Part shown: positions 12,301 through 23,800 of the stretch, piece by piece
How the letters are laid out: every line of letters starts with the position of its first letter
How positions within the stretch are numbered: position 1 is the first letter of the stretch
Assembly (NCBI GenBank): GCA_037349105.1
Contig: JAYJMM010000117.1
Coordinates: forward strand, 1,178,001-1,242,000
Direction: 5' to 3'
From: Limnomonas spitsbergensis
Taxonomy: Eukaryota; Chlorophyta; Chlorophyceae; Chlamydomonadales
Length of the DNA stretch: 64,000 nt
Program-made: the position numbers and the translations under genes
The notes under the pieces: generated by a model
The model's database searches: none
Told to the model about the DNA's origin: nothing
Seen by the model: the letters and a program-made list of their open reading frames with translations, nothing else

Positions 12301-15300
12301 TCGACCTCCACACCTCACGCAGTCCCCCCCCACACACAAACCCACCACCACGCCTTGTGCTGGTTACTCCCCCCCGTGCATCGACCTCCACACCTCACGC
12401 AGTCCCCCCCCCCACACACAAACCCACCACCACGCCTTGTGCTGGTAACTCCCCCCCGTGCATCGACCTCCACACCTCACGCAGTCCCCCCCCCACACAC
12501 AAACCCACCACCACGCCTTGTGCTGGTAACTCCCCCCCGTGCATCGACCTCCACACCTCACGCAGCCCCCCCCCCCCCACACAAACCCACCACCACGCCT
12601 TGTGCTGGTAACTCCCCCCCGTGCATCGACCTCCACACCTCACGCAGTCCCCCCCCCCACACACAAACCCACCACCACGCCTTGTGCTGGTAACTCCCCC
12701 CCGTGCATCGACCTCCACACCCCACGCAGTCCCCCCCCCCACACACAAACCCACCACCACGCCTTGTGCTGGTAACTCCCCCCCGTGCATCGACCTCCAC
12801 ACCTCACGCAGTCCCCCCCCCCACACACAAACCCACCACCACGCCTTGTGCTGGTAACTCCCCCCCGTGCATCGACCTCCACACCTCACGCAGTCCCCCC
12901 CCCACACACAAACCCACCACCACGCCTTGTGCTGGTAACTCCCCCCCGTGCATCGACCTCCACACCTCACGCAGTCCCCCCCGCCCCACACACAAACCCA
13001 CCACCACGCCTTGTGCTGGTAACTCCCCCCCGTGCATCGACCTCCACACCTCACGCAGTCCCCCCCCCCCCACACACAAACCCACCACCACGCCTTGTGC
13101 TGGTAACTCCCCCCTGTGCATCGACCTCCACACCTCACGCAGTCCCCCCCCCACACACAAACCCACCACCACGCCTTGTGCTGGTAACTATCCCCCGTGC
13201 ATCGACCTCCACACCTCACGCAGTCCCCCCCCCCCACACAAACCCACCACCACGCCTTGTGCTGGTAACTATCCCCCCCCCTCCCCCCCGTGGACCCACC
13301 TCCATACCTCACGTAGTTAACCCCCCCCACACACACCCACGCACACATACCTCCAAGACTTGTGCAGGTTCCCCGTCTCCAGGAGCGACAGGGTCCTATT
13401 CAGATGGCACAGGAAGTTGGGCGAGTGCCCAATGGCCTGCATGGCCTCCATGGCAGATTCCAAGAGGTCTGGTCGTCTTGCCCTCCGGTATAACCTGAGG
13501 GGAGCGAGAGGCAGCAGGGGGGGGGGGCAGGGAGAGAGGTATGGTGGGGAAGAGAGAGGGGAGGGGAGGGGGGCAGTGAGAGAGGCCGGGTGGGGAAGAG
13601 AGAGGGGAGGGAAGGGGGGCAGTGAGAGAGGCAGGGCGGGGAAGAGAGAGTGGAGGGAGGATTGAGGATGTGCGGACAGAGTTCCCTCCCCCACACAGAT
13701 TTCAACTGTATACCAATATGCTCCCTTTCTAAAGTTATGGAAGGTGGGGATACCTTGGGTGGAAGTGTGTGTGGGGGGGGGGAATAGAGACCAGGTGCTG
13801 CAAGGTCAAGGAGACGCCTACCCACCTCCCCGACCCCCCCATAATTGTGTGTAGGGTATGTGTGTATGGTATTTGTGGTATGGTATGTGTGGCAGGGTGT
13901 GTGTGGCAGGGTGTGTGCGTCTGTGTTCATGTGTTTTGTGTAGACAAGTGCACACTCATGCACATCTACACTTGACAAAAAGTATACATCATCGAATCGG
14001 GTCACACCTTACTAGCGAGCTGTACACGCTGGGTGAGGGCACGTATCCCGCAGACCTGGACCACACCAGACCCTCCTCCAGGTCTTCTGCATGCGCCATG
14101 GCGGCTTCGGCGTTCGCTGCTGCGTTGAGTTTGTTGTAGGTGGCACCCCTGGTGGCCTGCTTGGCTGCTTGAACCCTGTGCAAGGCGGGAAGCGAGCTTA
14201 AGGGTCAAAGCAAGCGGGGCATGTCCGGAGGTTGCTAAAGCGTGGAAGAAATGGGGCATGCCCCGACAGGAAAGGCTGGCCTGCTTCGCTGCTTGAACCC
14301 TGTGGAAGGCGGGGTGCGACTTCAGGGTGCGGGCTTAAGCATCAAATCAAGCGGGGCATGCCCGGAGGGTGGGAAGCGCGGAAGAAACCTGCCCGGAGGC
14401 TGGGGGTAGCGCGCGGGGCATGCCCCTCGAGTGCCAGCTTGGAAATAAAAGAAACGGGGCAAGCCCTGAGTCTGGTAGTTATGAAGATGATGCGGGAGGA
14501 GCATGAGGGAGGAAGGAAGAGTACAAAGAAGAGGCATGAAAGGGCAAGCCGACGCGTCCATCTGCCCATCTGGCCATTCAGACATTATAAGGCAAAAGAA
14601 AGACCCCTCCCCCAGGCATGCCCCTTGACCCCCCTCCCTACACCACAAGGCATCCATGTATGAAGGAAGATCTTATTGGTTCATGGTACAAGTCTCAGGG
14701 CTCAGGGTACAAGTCTCAGGGCTCAGGTTACAAGTCTCAGGGCTCAGGGTACAAGTCTCAGGGCTCAGGGTACAAGTCTCAGGTTACAAGTCTCAGGGCT
14801 CAGGGTACAAGTCTCAGGGCTCAGGGTACAAGTCTCAGGGCTCAGGGTACAAGTCTCAGGTTACAAGTCTCAGGGCTCAGGGTGCAAGTCTCAGGGCTCA
14901 GGGTACAAGTCTCAGGGCTCAGGGTACAAGTCTCAGGGCTCAGGGTACAAGTTTCAGGGCTCAGGGCACAAGGTTGCAGTGATCAGGGTATAAGTTTCAT
15001 GGAACAGAATGCAAAGTCCATGGTTCAGGGTAAACGTTACAGTTCTCCTATGACGAAGCCAGGCAATCACCTGAGCAATGCTCTGAAGTACTCGTCCAGC
15101 ATTTGCCTGTCTGGGCGGTACTCAGCAGGCAGGCCCTTGTCAGCACCCTCGCGTAAACCCTCACGCATCACATCCTAATCGTGGGGGGGGAGGGGGGGGA
15201 GGCAGAGACCAGGGCAAGGATGAGTGCAAGGATAATGTATTAATGTTTAACAATATGCAGGATTGACAGCTAGTGATAGGACCATCATGCGCTATTCCAT

Positions 15301-17453
15301 ACCACTAGAGTACGGATTAGGGCATGCAGAGAGAACGGACTTGGGTTTCGTTCGAAACCTCATGGTTAAACCCTCCAACCCCAGTCCTCATGTATCTCCC
15401 TAGGACATTGACCCAGTAGGCACTTCAAGGAGCGTTCAATTCCTCCGCATTTCTTCTCCTACCACGAGGGTAAAACCCGTAACCCCCAGTCCTCATGTAT
15501 CTCCCGGGGCCGTCCACCGGGTAGGCATTTCAAGGAGCGTTTGATTCCTCTGCGTTCGATGTTTCTTTCTTCGAGACTCAGCTACATGTCAGCTACACTC
15601 CGGCCTCCGGCCAGAGGCCCTGATTGTGGCTAGCCCTGCTGCTTTGTCAGCCAGCCGTGGGCCGTTCCAGGTCTCGTCCTAATTGGGCCTTTGGCGGCTG
15701 CGGAGCTGCCTGCCAAAGGAGGAATTGTATCTGAAAATAGAAACACTGTCCGCGTTCCTCCTTCTACATCAATACCTATGCCTTTTGTTTGGCAAAGATC
15801 AAAGATGAGGTGAAGTGTAGGGTCATTTCTTTTGCTTGCCCTCACCAAAGCATTGTGACTTCAAGAATAAGGACCACAGCATCATACACTCCAACCTGTG
15901 CCCCACACCTTTCGAACCCCCACACTTTGTGCCCTGCCCCATTCATACCCACACCCTGCGCCCCACACTATTCATCCCACACATCCGGTGCCCTGCCCCA
16001 CTCACACCCACACCCTGTGCACCACACCATTCATACCCACACAACCTGTGCACCACACCATCCATATTCACACACTCTGTGCCCCACACTGTTCATACCC
16101 ACAAACCTTGCGCCCCACACCATTCATATCGACGCACTCTGTGTCCCACACCATTCACACCCACACACCCTGTGCCCCACACCATCCTCATCCACACACC
16201 CTGAACAAGGTCACCGCCTCTTCGTCCTTGCTCTCCGTCAGCATGAGCATGAGGTGGCGCTTAAACCCGTCCATCAAAATGGAAAGGCGGGTGCCCGGAG
16301 AAGAGCGGTGGGTACCAGAGGTGCGCCGGCCTGGAGCGCCCTTGGATAGGTTTTCCTGCTCGGGGTCGCGGAGGTATGAGGTGTTATGGGGTGCATTGCT
16401 TATCTTTCAATGCAATTCAGCTACACATCGCGGCCTTTGGCCGAGGGGGCCTGGTGCAGCATGCCATGCTGCTGGGGCCACCGTCTCTAGGCTGGTCAGG
16501 GTTTGGTTAATACTGGCTCAGTGGTGGCCGCCCGGCGGCCCCCCGAAGCTGGTCTGGCACGCACTATACAATGCCTGCCGAATGGCAGTAGGAGCGGGGC
16601 AGTGGTGGGAGGCAAGGTGAGGTTAGCCTATGCTGGCTGGTATCTTGAAGCATCGTCATGCTTGCCGGGTATGATAACACTGCGGTAATAAGGGACATAT
16701 CATATGTAAGGTGCGGAGCAGAAGAGGTGGGACAGGGAAGCCAGCCAGCCATGCGAGCTGCATGCATGGTCAACCCCCCCCATGCAGCGAGACAGCAGGC
16801 ACCATGGGGCTATTGCACTGGTGCGGATGTAATGCATGCGTCCTGTGCTGCTGGATCGCCCAGCGGAGAGCTATGCGGGCTCTTAACCTGCTGTGGTTCT
16901 GAAGGGAATTAGGGCGTGCACATGGGCTCAGAGGTGACGTGGATTGGGTGCAGTGTGGCACAGTAGCTCACCTAGCGCAACATGCCCGATTGACACTGCA
17001 CCAGAGACTAGTCCACAATATGCAGTGCCAGTTTGGTGGGTACAGCCTGGCCAGGCTGGCATTGGCACGGCCGGGCCATGACCTCACCATGTCATTTGCC
17101 AAGGAGCCAAAGCCGGAGGAGATGGCAGGGCGCGAGGAGGAGGCTGGGAAGGCTCCTGCTGCCGCTTGTGTCATCGTTGCTTGCTGCTGCATGTGCTGCG
17201 TTGCGGAGGCGAAAGCTCGAACCCGGGACGGCAAGGGATCCGCGGTTGCATGCCCCACCGTGGAGGTGGAGGCGGAGTAGAGCGACCGCGAGATGGAAGC
17301 TCTCGCTGCTGAATCGCTGAAGCATCGGATTGCATCACCGGATCGCAAAGAGTTTAGACCCGCCGAGCAGGTGGCCGCTAATGGATCAGAGGCCAGAGGC
17401 AGCGCTTGTGTCCTCAGAGATGCAGACGCGAGAAATTTGACGATCGCAGACAT
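1..17453 (-). CDS. PPR-like protein with mitochondrial presequence (3' end beyond window)
   Basis: Exons in gene order: 17453-17088, 16355-16200, 15174-15071, 14175-14008, 13494-13351, 10402-10153, 9533-9453, 7162-7031, 6762-6657, 3868-3630, 2607-2407, then a copy near 302 or 63. All eleven complete exons join in phase with GT/AG borders, giving about 645 residues before the edge. The first exon (122 aa, first in-frame ATG) is rich in Ser, Ala and Arg and nearly lacks acidic residues early on. It contains RCFS at residues 43-46, like the plant mitochondrial R-x-F|S cleavage motif. Later exons form helical pairs of PPR type, for example HGKRLALA followed across a splice by VFELMQKSQARPYL, and NADSYNAVIEACVRAKK. 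Exon 10 carries an acidic run (DDDSEWDDDDD). PPR proteins bind organellar RNA; the RNA target cannot be read from this sequence. I do not recognise a specific orthologue, and another alpha-helical repeat family is possible. Confidence 0.72.
470..1740 (+). repeat. 58-bp tandem array, about 22 copies
   Basis: The unit runs from GCAAGCGCATCATGGACTCA through CAGGCAAGCAGTTCATTGCA to GGGGAGTAG. Copies are nearly identical, with a few shared variants suggesting block duplication. It lies in the last visible intron of the PPR-like gene. Confidence 0.95.
1815..2330 (+). repeat. Pyrimidine-only tract with tandem units
   Basis: About 500 bases of C and T (purines rare) made of repeated CCCATCCTCTCCCTCCC-type units. 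Both strands have long open frames that reflect base composition only. It can in principle form triplex (H-DNA). Confidence 0.9.
2832..2900 (+). repeat. Short repeat GCCGAAATAAAACC, about 5 copies
   Basis: A/T-rich units of about 15 bp, upstream (in gene sense) of the exon at 2607-2407. A 75-bp direct duplication follows at 3077-3227 (GAGATCCCGGAGCGCCTCAA in both copies). Confidence 0.8.
3985..4745 (+). repeat. 42-bp tandem array, about 18 copies
   Basis: The unit contains CACAAGTGTCTAAGGATCAG and a variable GGGGAGAGGAC. Because 42 is a multiple of 3, the plus strand has a 265-codon open frame of SQVSKDQRGEDGGF units. It lies just upstream of the PPR exon at 3868, inside an intron, so the frame is not taken as a gene. 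Confidence 0.92.
4930..5190 (+). repeat. Degenerate repeats of GGCAGTACGGTTCAGGCACT
   Basis: Short and longer (about 57-bp) units sharing CAGTACG and AGGCACTNCNCCTCAGGCAG. Intron of the PPR-like gene. G-rich unstructured sequence continues to about 5560. Confidence 0.7.
5690..5890 (+). repeat. Repeats of GCCCCTGCCATGGGTTGTCT
   Basis: Three to four diverged copies of a unit of about 50 bp with CGCTTCCATTGGTAG. Intron of the PPR-like gene. Unique sequence to about 5997 follows. Confidence 0.7.
6008..6598 (+). repeat. 21-bp array TTTAGGGTTCAGGGTTAATGA, about 28 copies
   Basis: A near-perfect 21-bp unit containing the plant telomere heptamer TTTAGGG. It ends about 60 bases from the PPR exon 9 donor (6656). 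Its 203-codon open frame (LGFRVND units) is a by-product of a period divisible by 3. Confidence 0.95.
6838..6995 (+). repeat. 15-bp array GGTACATGTCATGAC
   Basis: About ten copies between PPR exons 8 and 9, starting about 35 bases from the exon 8 donor at 7030. Confidence 0.9.
7380..8815 (+). repeat. 103-bp array, about 14 copies, with telomere-like motif
   Basis: The unit includes CGGATGCTTCATTTACAGGG and AACCCGTAACCCTAAACTGC. A point variant (CATAGCAGG or CAAAGCAGG) marks subgroups. It fills the intron between PPR exons 7 and 8. Confidence 0.95.
8815..9012 (+). repeat. 31-bp array GGTTCAGTCAGGTGGGGGGC, 6 copies
   Basis: Directly abuts the 103-bp array; units read GGTAGGTTCAGTCAGGTGGG then GGCAATCACA. 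The two arrays share the junction GGTACGGTCA/GGTATGGTCA. Confidence 0.9.
9190..9452 (-). repeat. Two decayed copies of the 3' end of PPR exon 7
   Basis: Segments near 9240-9270 and 9355-9385 repeat the exon end TACTGCCAAGGTGCC (minus strand), which in the true exon (9533-9453) precedes GTAAGG. The copies have GC or GA at the donor position, so they look inactive. The spacing is about 110 bp. Confidence 0.75.
9597..9990 (+). repeat. 13-bp array ATGGGCTGTGTGC, about 30 copies
   Basis: Alternating purine-pyrimidine units open in several frames on both strands. The frames encode low-complexity Cys/Trp/His peptides and are not genes. Intron between PPR exons 6 and 7. Confidence 0.95.
10505..13320 (+). 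repeat. 82-bp array with poly-C, about 34 copies
   Basis: The unit is a C-run, then CACACACAAACCCACCACCA, CGCCTTGTGCTGGTAACT, another C-run and GTGCATCGACCTCCACACCT. Length varies mainly in the C-runs. It fills the PPR intron from just after the exon 5 donor (13350) to about 100 bases before exon 6 (10402). Confidence 0.96.
13500..13680 (+). repeat. Purine-rich repeat next to PPR exon 5
   Basis: Three or four units of GGGGAAGAGAGAGGGGAGGG and GGGGCAGTGAGAGAGGC, immediately upstream (gene sense) of the exon 5 acceptor at 13494. Confidence 0.85.
14690..14975 (+). repeat. 20-bp array GGTACAAGTCTCAGGGCTCA, about 14 copies
   Basis: Near-perfect units, open in all three plus frames. Located in the intron between PPR exons 3 and 4. 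Confidence 0.95.
15355..15565 (+). repeat. About 100-bp direct duplication
   Basis: Two copies share CCCAGTCCTCATGTATCTCC and CTTCAAGGAGCGTT; they differ at scattered bases. Intron between PPR exons 2 and 3. Confidence 0.8.
15566..15748 (+). mobile_element. Short interspersed element, family 1
   Basis: Left end ATGTTTCTTTCTTCGAGACT, then CAGCTACATGTCAGCTACAC, an internal TTGGGCCTTTGGCGGCTGCG, and right end AAATAGAAACACT. The two ends are roughly inverted (TGTTTCT/AGAAACA). Length is about 180 bp with no ORF. It resembles a MITE; a SINE is not excluded. Related copies are at 24640, 25105, 27038, 35768 and 55430; 16395-16560 may be a diverged one. Confidence 0.7.
15890..16199 (+). repeat. About 32-bp array beginning at the PPR exon 2 donor
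   Basis: About ten units of CTGTGCCCCACACCATTCAT plus ACCCACACAC. On the minus strand the first unit starts at the donor itself (AGG|GTGTGTGGATG), so the array appears to have grown from the splice site. Confidence 0.9.
17088..17453 (-). CDS. Exon 1 of the PPR-like gene (organelle presequence)
   Basis: This exon starts with ATG at 17453-17451 and ends at ATG|GTGAGG (17088/17087), 122 codons, phase 0. Composition is typical of a mitochondrial presequence: many Ser/Ala/Arg and an R-3 type site near residue 43. The frame stays open past the donor to 16968, so a retained intron would add about 40 residues. The GTGAGG donor is preferred because the next exon (16355, after GAGCAG) is also phase 0. 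Confidence 0.68.
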
Positions 17454-17833
17454 GGTCGAGAGAAGTGACCACTGCGCTTAGGAACCCAAAGCCGGTAGCA
17501 AGCCAGCGCAACTGACCGGTCTTTTCGTCCACTTCTCTTGCACCTCGTTCATACACTCCATTCATACCTGCATGCATACTCGGATGACACGACGTCACTC
17601 TTCTCTTCACGCCGTGCACACATTCCGTTAATTGATACAGCCAGCATCCGCCGACAGCGGGAGAAGGTAGACTTGCTTGTTCATAAAACGCAACCGTTAC
17701 CTACACCACGTACCGTATTAAATAAATTAAATACCCCCCCAAAATTGTGTGTAACTAGTGCAAGCCCGGTGTGGCAGCAGCTTCGCTGCAACCAAGGCGT
17801 TCTTCCCGAGGCCTTCCGAACGAGGAACCCCAC
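17454..17833. promoter_or_regulatory. Shared upstream region of two divergent genes
   Basis: The PPR-like gene starts leftward at 17453 and the metallopeptidase rightward at 17834, leaving 380 bases between start codons. An A/T-rich stretch at about 17717-17742 is the only TATA-like sequence. Opposite orientation and short spacing suggest a bidirectional promoter. That is inference; no factor-binding site was identified. Confidence 0.45.
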
Positions 17834-20800
17834 ATGCATCTCGCGTCCAGACCTTCAAATTCTGGCTCTACATTTCCCTGTCGGAGTTGGCTGCCCTTGC
17901 TTCTTCTCCTGTTCGCGTCATGTCACCCCACACGTGGCCAGCAACTGGGACCACGCAGTGTATGTCATCTCCAGAACAATCCAGCGCTATGTGCGGAATT
18001 CAAGGGTCGAGTGCAGGGACACACAAATCTCATGCACTCCCGGTTACAGCATCAAGACACGGTCGACTCGACCCTGCCGGTGAGATTCGACCTGAAGGAG
18101 GTCTGATGGGACGTCTCGTCAGGGGCAGGATCTCTATCTTACGCACATCCGACCCTGCCCGAAAAATATCATTGATGTGTTCGACGAGTAACTGGTATCA
18201 TCAGACTTGCCCAGCCTGGATTTATGGGAAGGGTCCGCCCTCCGATTAACCCTCTTAATCCACATCAGACTGTGCCCAGTCCAACCCAGTCACAGTGGTC
18301 AGGCATCAGCTGTGATGATATCCACCATCATTCGCCCAGCAGATCCCACACCTGTCGCTTGCCTGCCCAAGCAGTCCCGCCCAAGTTGCATGGCAGTGCC
18401 ACCGGGGAGGCTGCTGCTTGCATGTTTGAACGAACCGCATGCTGAAACACATGACATGCAATAAACACATGGCATACAAGCACTCAGCATGCAACCAAAC
18501 GGCATGTGACCCCCCCTCTGGCTGCTCCCTCCCTGCTGCATGGCGCAGGTGGCGCCCATGCAGGTCCGCAGGCTCGCAGCTGCCACGCCAGCGCGCATGC
18601 GCATCCTACCCATCTACCAGCTACCCGCCGCCCTGTCCTCCGAGGCCCAGGACGCGATCCGTCAAATAGTAGGGGCATCCATCATTAACCTGCAGAACCT
18701 CATACAGGTGCGGAGCTGGCCAGTTATTTTCTGTAAATATCTAAGAATCCCTTGATTTAAAATTCCACCATTTACGACAGTTTAGGAGGATGTCAGCGGT
18801 TGCAGTGCAGCAGGGCCCCAGGCCTGTCACCAGCACCCACCCTCAATGCCGACCATTCTTGGTTAAGCATAACGATAAATAAGCAGGATCCAGGAAGGTG
18901 GGGGGAAGTTGGAATTTGGAGGGAAGCTGGAAATTGGGGGGAAGCTGGAAGCTGGGGGGAAGCTGGAAGTTGGGAGGAAGCTGGAAGCTGGGGGGAAGCT
19001 GGAAGCTGGGGGGAAGCTGGATGTTGGTGGTGCACCCCCTGATGCTGCCTGGGGTCACAATTCTAGTCCACACTGTCCCAGCTTCACACTTGGAATCTTG
19101 TTTTTCCTGCCCAGTCAGCGCCTGTCTTCTCCCTCTGCCCTCAACCGTGATAGCACAATCCGGCAAACAAACCGGCTCCATGGTGCCGCACCCCGACACT
19201 TTGTTAGTACAAAAAGTCTCAACCTGTGCTGTATCGCGCCGTTTCATGCATCCATACCGTACTACCATGCCCTCACCCCTGCCGTCAGCATGTTTTGTGT
19301 TTTGGATGATTTGCCCACAGGCTTCCTTCCGTTGCTGTGCAATCGCGCCGTAATTCAGAAATCGGAAAGTAATGAAGGTCCCTTGCTGGTAAAAGTAGCT
19401 GAATCTGCCTTGAAATTACAGTGGCTGAAACTTAGCCACGCAATTCAGCCACACTATATAGACTGTGATCGACCCAGCACTACTTCCCTTCCATGCGTGT
19501 CATCAGCACCGCTGCCCTCCTCTCTGCCGCCCACTGCTAATGAACAAGCACATAAATTGCATCTGGATACTCAGGCTGAACAAGTTAAGCCTGCCATTCA
19601 AAGATGCAGCGCCAAGGTAGAGACTGAAAGTCATATAGACCTGGCCCAATGAAACTACCTAGAGCCAGAGTGCCAAGCGCGTCTTGAAATAGCTCATAAA
19701 TAAGTAAATAAATAAATAATACGCCCTAAGGCATGCGTGCATGACAGTCGCTTGGTGAAATTCCGGTAGTTGGCAAACAGGACAAGCACAGTCTGCACCA
19801 GGGACCATCTCATGGGTTTATATCAGGGGGGACCTCGGGAGGCTCCCAGTCTCTGAGCCCCCTCCCGCCACCTTAAATCCGGTCCCAGCCCTCGAACCCG
19901 CCCACCCGCAGGCAACGTATCTTGGCCGTTGCGCGTCGATTCTTATTGAATAATGCTCCCTGAGGCGTGCGTGGCATTCGTCAACAATGGTAGTTGCTCA
20001 AGGGAGACCTGTCAGTTACTTAATTAATTCACTGAAGCAAACCTGGAAAATTGAAGTGCCCGAAAGCCAAAGTGCCACCCAGCAAAAATTGTAGTTGCTA
20101 ATCTCGCTTGATGAAGCAATTACTAAATGCTAAAGGACAAAGTAATACAGGATGCCCCTGAGCCGCGCATGACTGACCATCGCTTGATGATATCAGCAAC
20201 TGTTGTTGCTGAACTAGCAAATAAAGGATACGCCTGGAGGCGTGCGTTACGATAGCTTGATTAAACAAATGTTCAATACTGCTCTCCGAGGCATGTCTTG
20301 CATCCCAAGCCTCAGGATCAAGTCCATGCCTCAGCGAGCACTATCTCACAATATGCCCCCTGAACCCTAAACCCTAAACCCTATCCTGATACGCCCCTGA
20401 ACCCTAAACCCTATCACAATATGCCCCCTGAACCCTGGGACCCAAAACCCTAAGACATGGACGAAGCCCTCCGTCTGATATTTGGCCCATGTCACGTGCA
20501 GGTCAATCGGCCGGTGGGGTCGTCGGGCCTCCTGGCAGTGCCTCAGCCCGTGACGCAATCCGATTGCAACGGTGTCAATGTTCAGGGAGACCCCTCCAGA
20601 ACCTGCAGGTAACACACTGGCCTATTCGACTTGTTGTGTTGCCCTTATTACATAGTAAAGGAGTCTACACCATTGCGTCATGAGTCTGCTGGTGATCCAT
20701 CGAATCCTCCGGTTCCTGCCGATCTTGTAACTGACTGAAATGAACATCTTTTTAGGCCCTGAACCATAAACCACGAAGCTTTATTTCTGGCCATTTTATT

Positions 20801-23800
20801 TATTACTTTTCAATTACTTTGTAGATGCTTCCAGTGACCCATCCCCGTCACCGTCTCCCTCCTTACCCGCATGCCACAGCAGCCCTGATCGTCTTCCCCT
20901 CCTCCTTCTTCGTCTACTAACATAGTTGCCTGATGGTGGTTTACCCTCTCCCCCCTTGGCGCTGCTGCCCTGATCGCCTTCCCCTGCTCCTTCTTGCTCT
21001 ACTTCCTGATTTGCCTGCTATTTTGGTTTCACCTCTCCCCTTGGCGCAGCGGCTCCAGCCACATCCCCACTCCCTTTCACTCTGCTATTAGAGTTGTCTA
21101 ATGATGTGTTCCCCTCTCCCCCCTGCTCTTAGAGTTGTCTAATTATGTGTTCCCCTCTCCCCCCTGCTCTTAGAGTTGTATAATTATGTGTTCCCCTCTC
21201 CCCCCTGGCCACAGCGGCCCTGGTCGATATCCAACCTTCAATGCCGGCCTGCCCTCGTCAGACAACCGTGCGCCGTTCTGCGGGCCTGCTGCTCTGAATG
21301 CATCACACATTTTGGGAGCGGTGAGATCAGGGAGATTGCTTAGGTGTGAACAGGTGTGAATATGTGTGACTACTGTTGGTGCATGCTCTGTCCTGTAGGG
21401 CACCCATTGGGTGTGGAGTGTGAACATGTGTGAGCAGGTGTGAACTGGTGTGAGCATTGTCGATGCATCCTCTGTGTCCTTCACGGCCCATTTTGGATGC
21501 AACAGGTGCAAATAGGTGTGAATAGGTGTGAACATTGTTGATACATCCTCTCTGCCTTGCATGACACCCACTGGGTGTGACCAGGTGTGACTAGTGGTAA
21601 TGCATAATATGTCATGTACGGCTCCTGTTGTGTGCCAATGAGATGCTTGGGCTGAGGTGTGTTGCCTCAATTAGGCGACGCCCTCTTTGACCCCCACACT
21701 TCCCTCTTTCCCCCCCTTCCTTCCTTTCTCTTTTTGCGAGTCCGATTCTTCACTGTTGGCTGCTCACTCTTGGCTGTGCACTCTTGGCTGCAAGCGCTGG
21801 CGCCCTTAAGTAGTTGCTCAGCTGAGCTCAGCAGGGGTTTCACACAAAACCCTTAACCCTAAACAGTGAAGGTTGTGGAAGCTGTCAGTCCATGAGCCTG
21901 TAACTCAAATGACTCGAATAAATCATCTGAGCCTGTGTAGCCAATAGGCTGATGAAGCGCTGCCCCCCCCCCTCCCCCCCCCCCCCCCCCCCCTCATTCA
22001 GGCCTGCAACTTTTAACCCTTACCCCCTAACCCTTAACCTTAAATTCCCTCTCACAGGCCTACAACTCTTAACCCTTAACCCTAAGCTCTAAACTCATAA
22101 CCCTGAATCCCCTCATGCAGGCCTGCAACTCTGCAGCATCATCATCTGGCTCCAGGTTCACGCCCATCCCAGGCTGTGCACTAAGTGCTGCTGGTGGGCC
22201 TTGAGGGGGTAGGGTTTAAACCTTAAACCCTAAACCCTAAACCAGGCTGTGCACAAAGTGCTGCAGGTGGGCCTTGAGGGGGTAGGGTTTGTACCTTAAA
22301 CCCTAAGTACTCAAGCAGGCTGTGCACTAAGTGCTCCGGGCAGGCCTTGAGGGCTCAAGGAGGTCTCATTGGAACAAGTCAGGAGTTAGGGATTAGGGTT
22401 AAGGGTGTTATGAGGGTTTATTAACTCGCTATAGGGGTTAGGGATTATAGTTGAGAGGTTTAGGAGGGTTTATTCAATCTCTTTAGGGGATTAGGGTTAA
22501 GGGCTTTAGGGGGGTTGATTCATTCGCTTTAGGGGTTAAGGATTACCGTAGGGTTGAGGGCTTTAGGGAGGGTCATTCAATCGCTTTAGGGGTTCGGGAT
22601 AGGAGTTTAGGGCTTCATGGGGGGCTCAATCAATCGCCTGTAAGGGTTAGGGATTAGGGTTGAGGGCACCAGGAGAGCTTATTCAATCGCTTAAGGGCTT
22701 ATGGCGGCATCGGCCAACCTAACTCCCCTTCCCCATCAGAGCCTCACCTTTTATAGGTGGCTCCTCAGGGTCACAAGCAGGCCATCTCCATAGTGTGACT
22801 TACATCCACTGAGACTGCCCTAGGGGTGTTGCTGCCTACGTGCTGCCCTGAACCTGAACCTGAACTCTGACCCTCTCTGGGTGGCTCTGGGGGTCACAGA
22901 CAGACCTGAACCATGGTGTCACTTAAGCAGAAACGGAGACTGCCTGAGTGGTGTTGCTGCCTTCATGCTGCCCTGACGCTGAGCGTGAACCCTGACCCTG
23001 GCCCTTGAAAGGGGGCTCCTGGGTGTCTCAGACAGGCCTGAACCATGGTGTTGCTAGCAGGGACGCAAACTGCCCCAGTGGGGCCGCTGCTCTTGTGCTG
23101 CTGTGACTCTGAACCTGACTCTGAACACATTGAATCCCTGAACCCCGCCTCTGAACCTGTCCAGGTGGCTCTGGGGGGTCTCAGGTAGACTTATACCTGT
23201 ACGTGACCAGCAGCAACGGGGACTGCCCGACTGGCGTGGCTGCCTTTGCGCTGCCGTGCCTGTTTGATTACGACTCCAATCGGCCTGTGATAGCTGTGGT
23301 GAACTTGTGTGCATCGGCAGTCACCACATTCACCAGCGACAAGCTGCTAGCGACCACCTTGCATGAGATCACACACAGCCTGGTGAGAATGCATGGGAAC
23401 TGTGCAGAGCTTCACCAATGCATGTCCACTGCGTAGGTACTCAAGGACCCCTCATTCCTCGTTCCCCTGCCTCCCATGAGGAACGCCACAGTTTACTAAA
23501 CCCCTAAATACTCCTTTGACTCTATGAGGAATGCCACAGTTTACTACAACCCCAAACCCTTAACCCTCCCATGAGGAATGCCACATTTTCTTAAAAGCGT
23601 TAACCCTAAACCCTCCCATGACGCATGCCACAGTTTACTAAAACCGTAAACCCTAAACCTCACATGAGGAATGCCACCGTCTTGGTTTACGCTCCATGTA
23701 AGGTGTTTAAGAGGACAGAGGGGCGGTGGATTTCCCCGGGGGGATAGGCCCTGTCCTTGGTCACTGTATGCCTCTTGCGCAGTTCTTACTTTAGCCTCTT

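Noticed and set aside
9542..13500. Many long frames (up to 449 codons) over the 13-bp and 82-bp arrays
   Set aside because: Low-complexity repeat translations in PPR introns, open on both strands.
18909..19652. 247-codon plus frame in M8 intron 2
   Set aside because: Its first part is a 16-bp repeat, the rest has no family likeness, and exons 2 and 3 join in phase without it.
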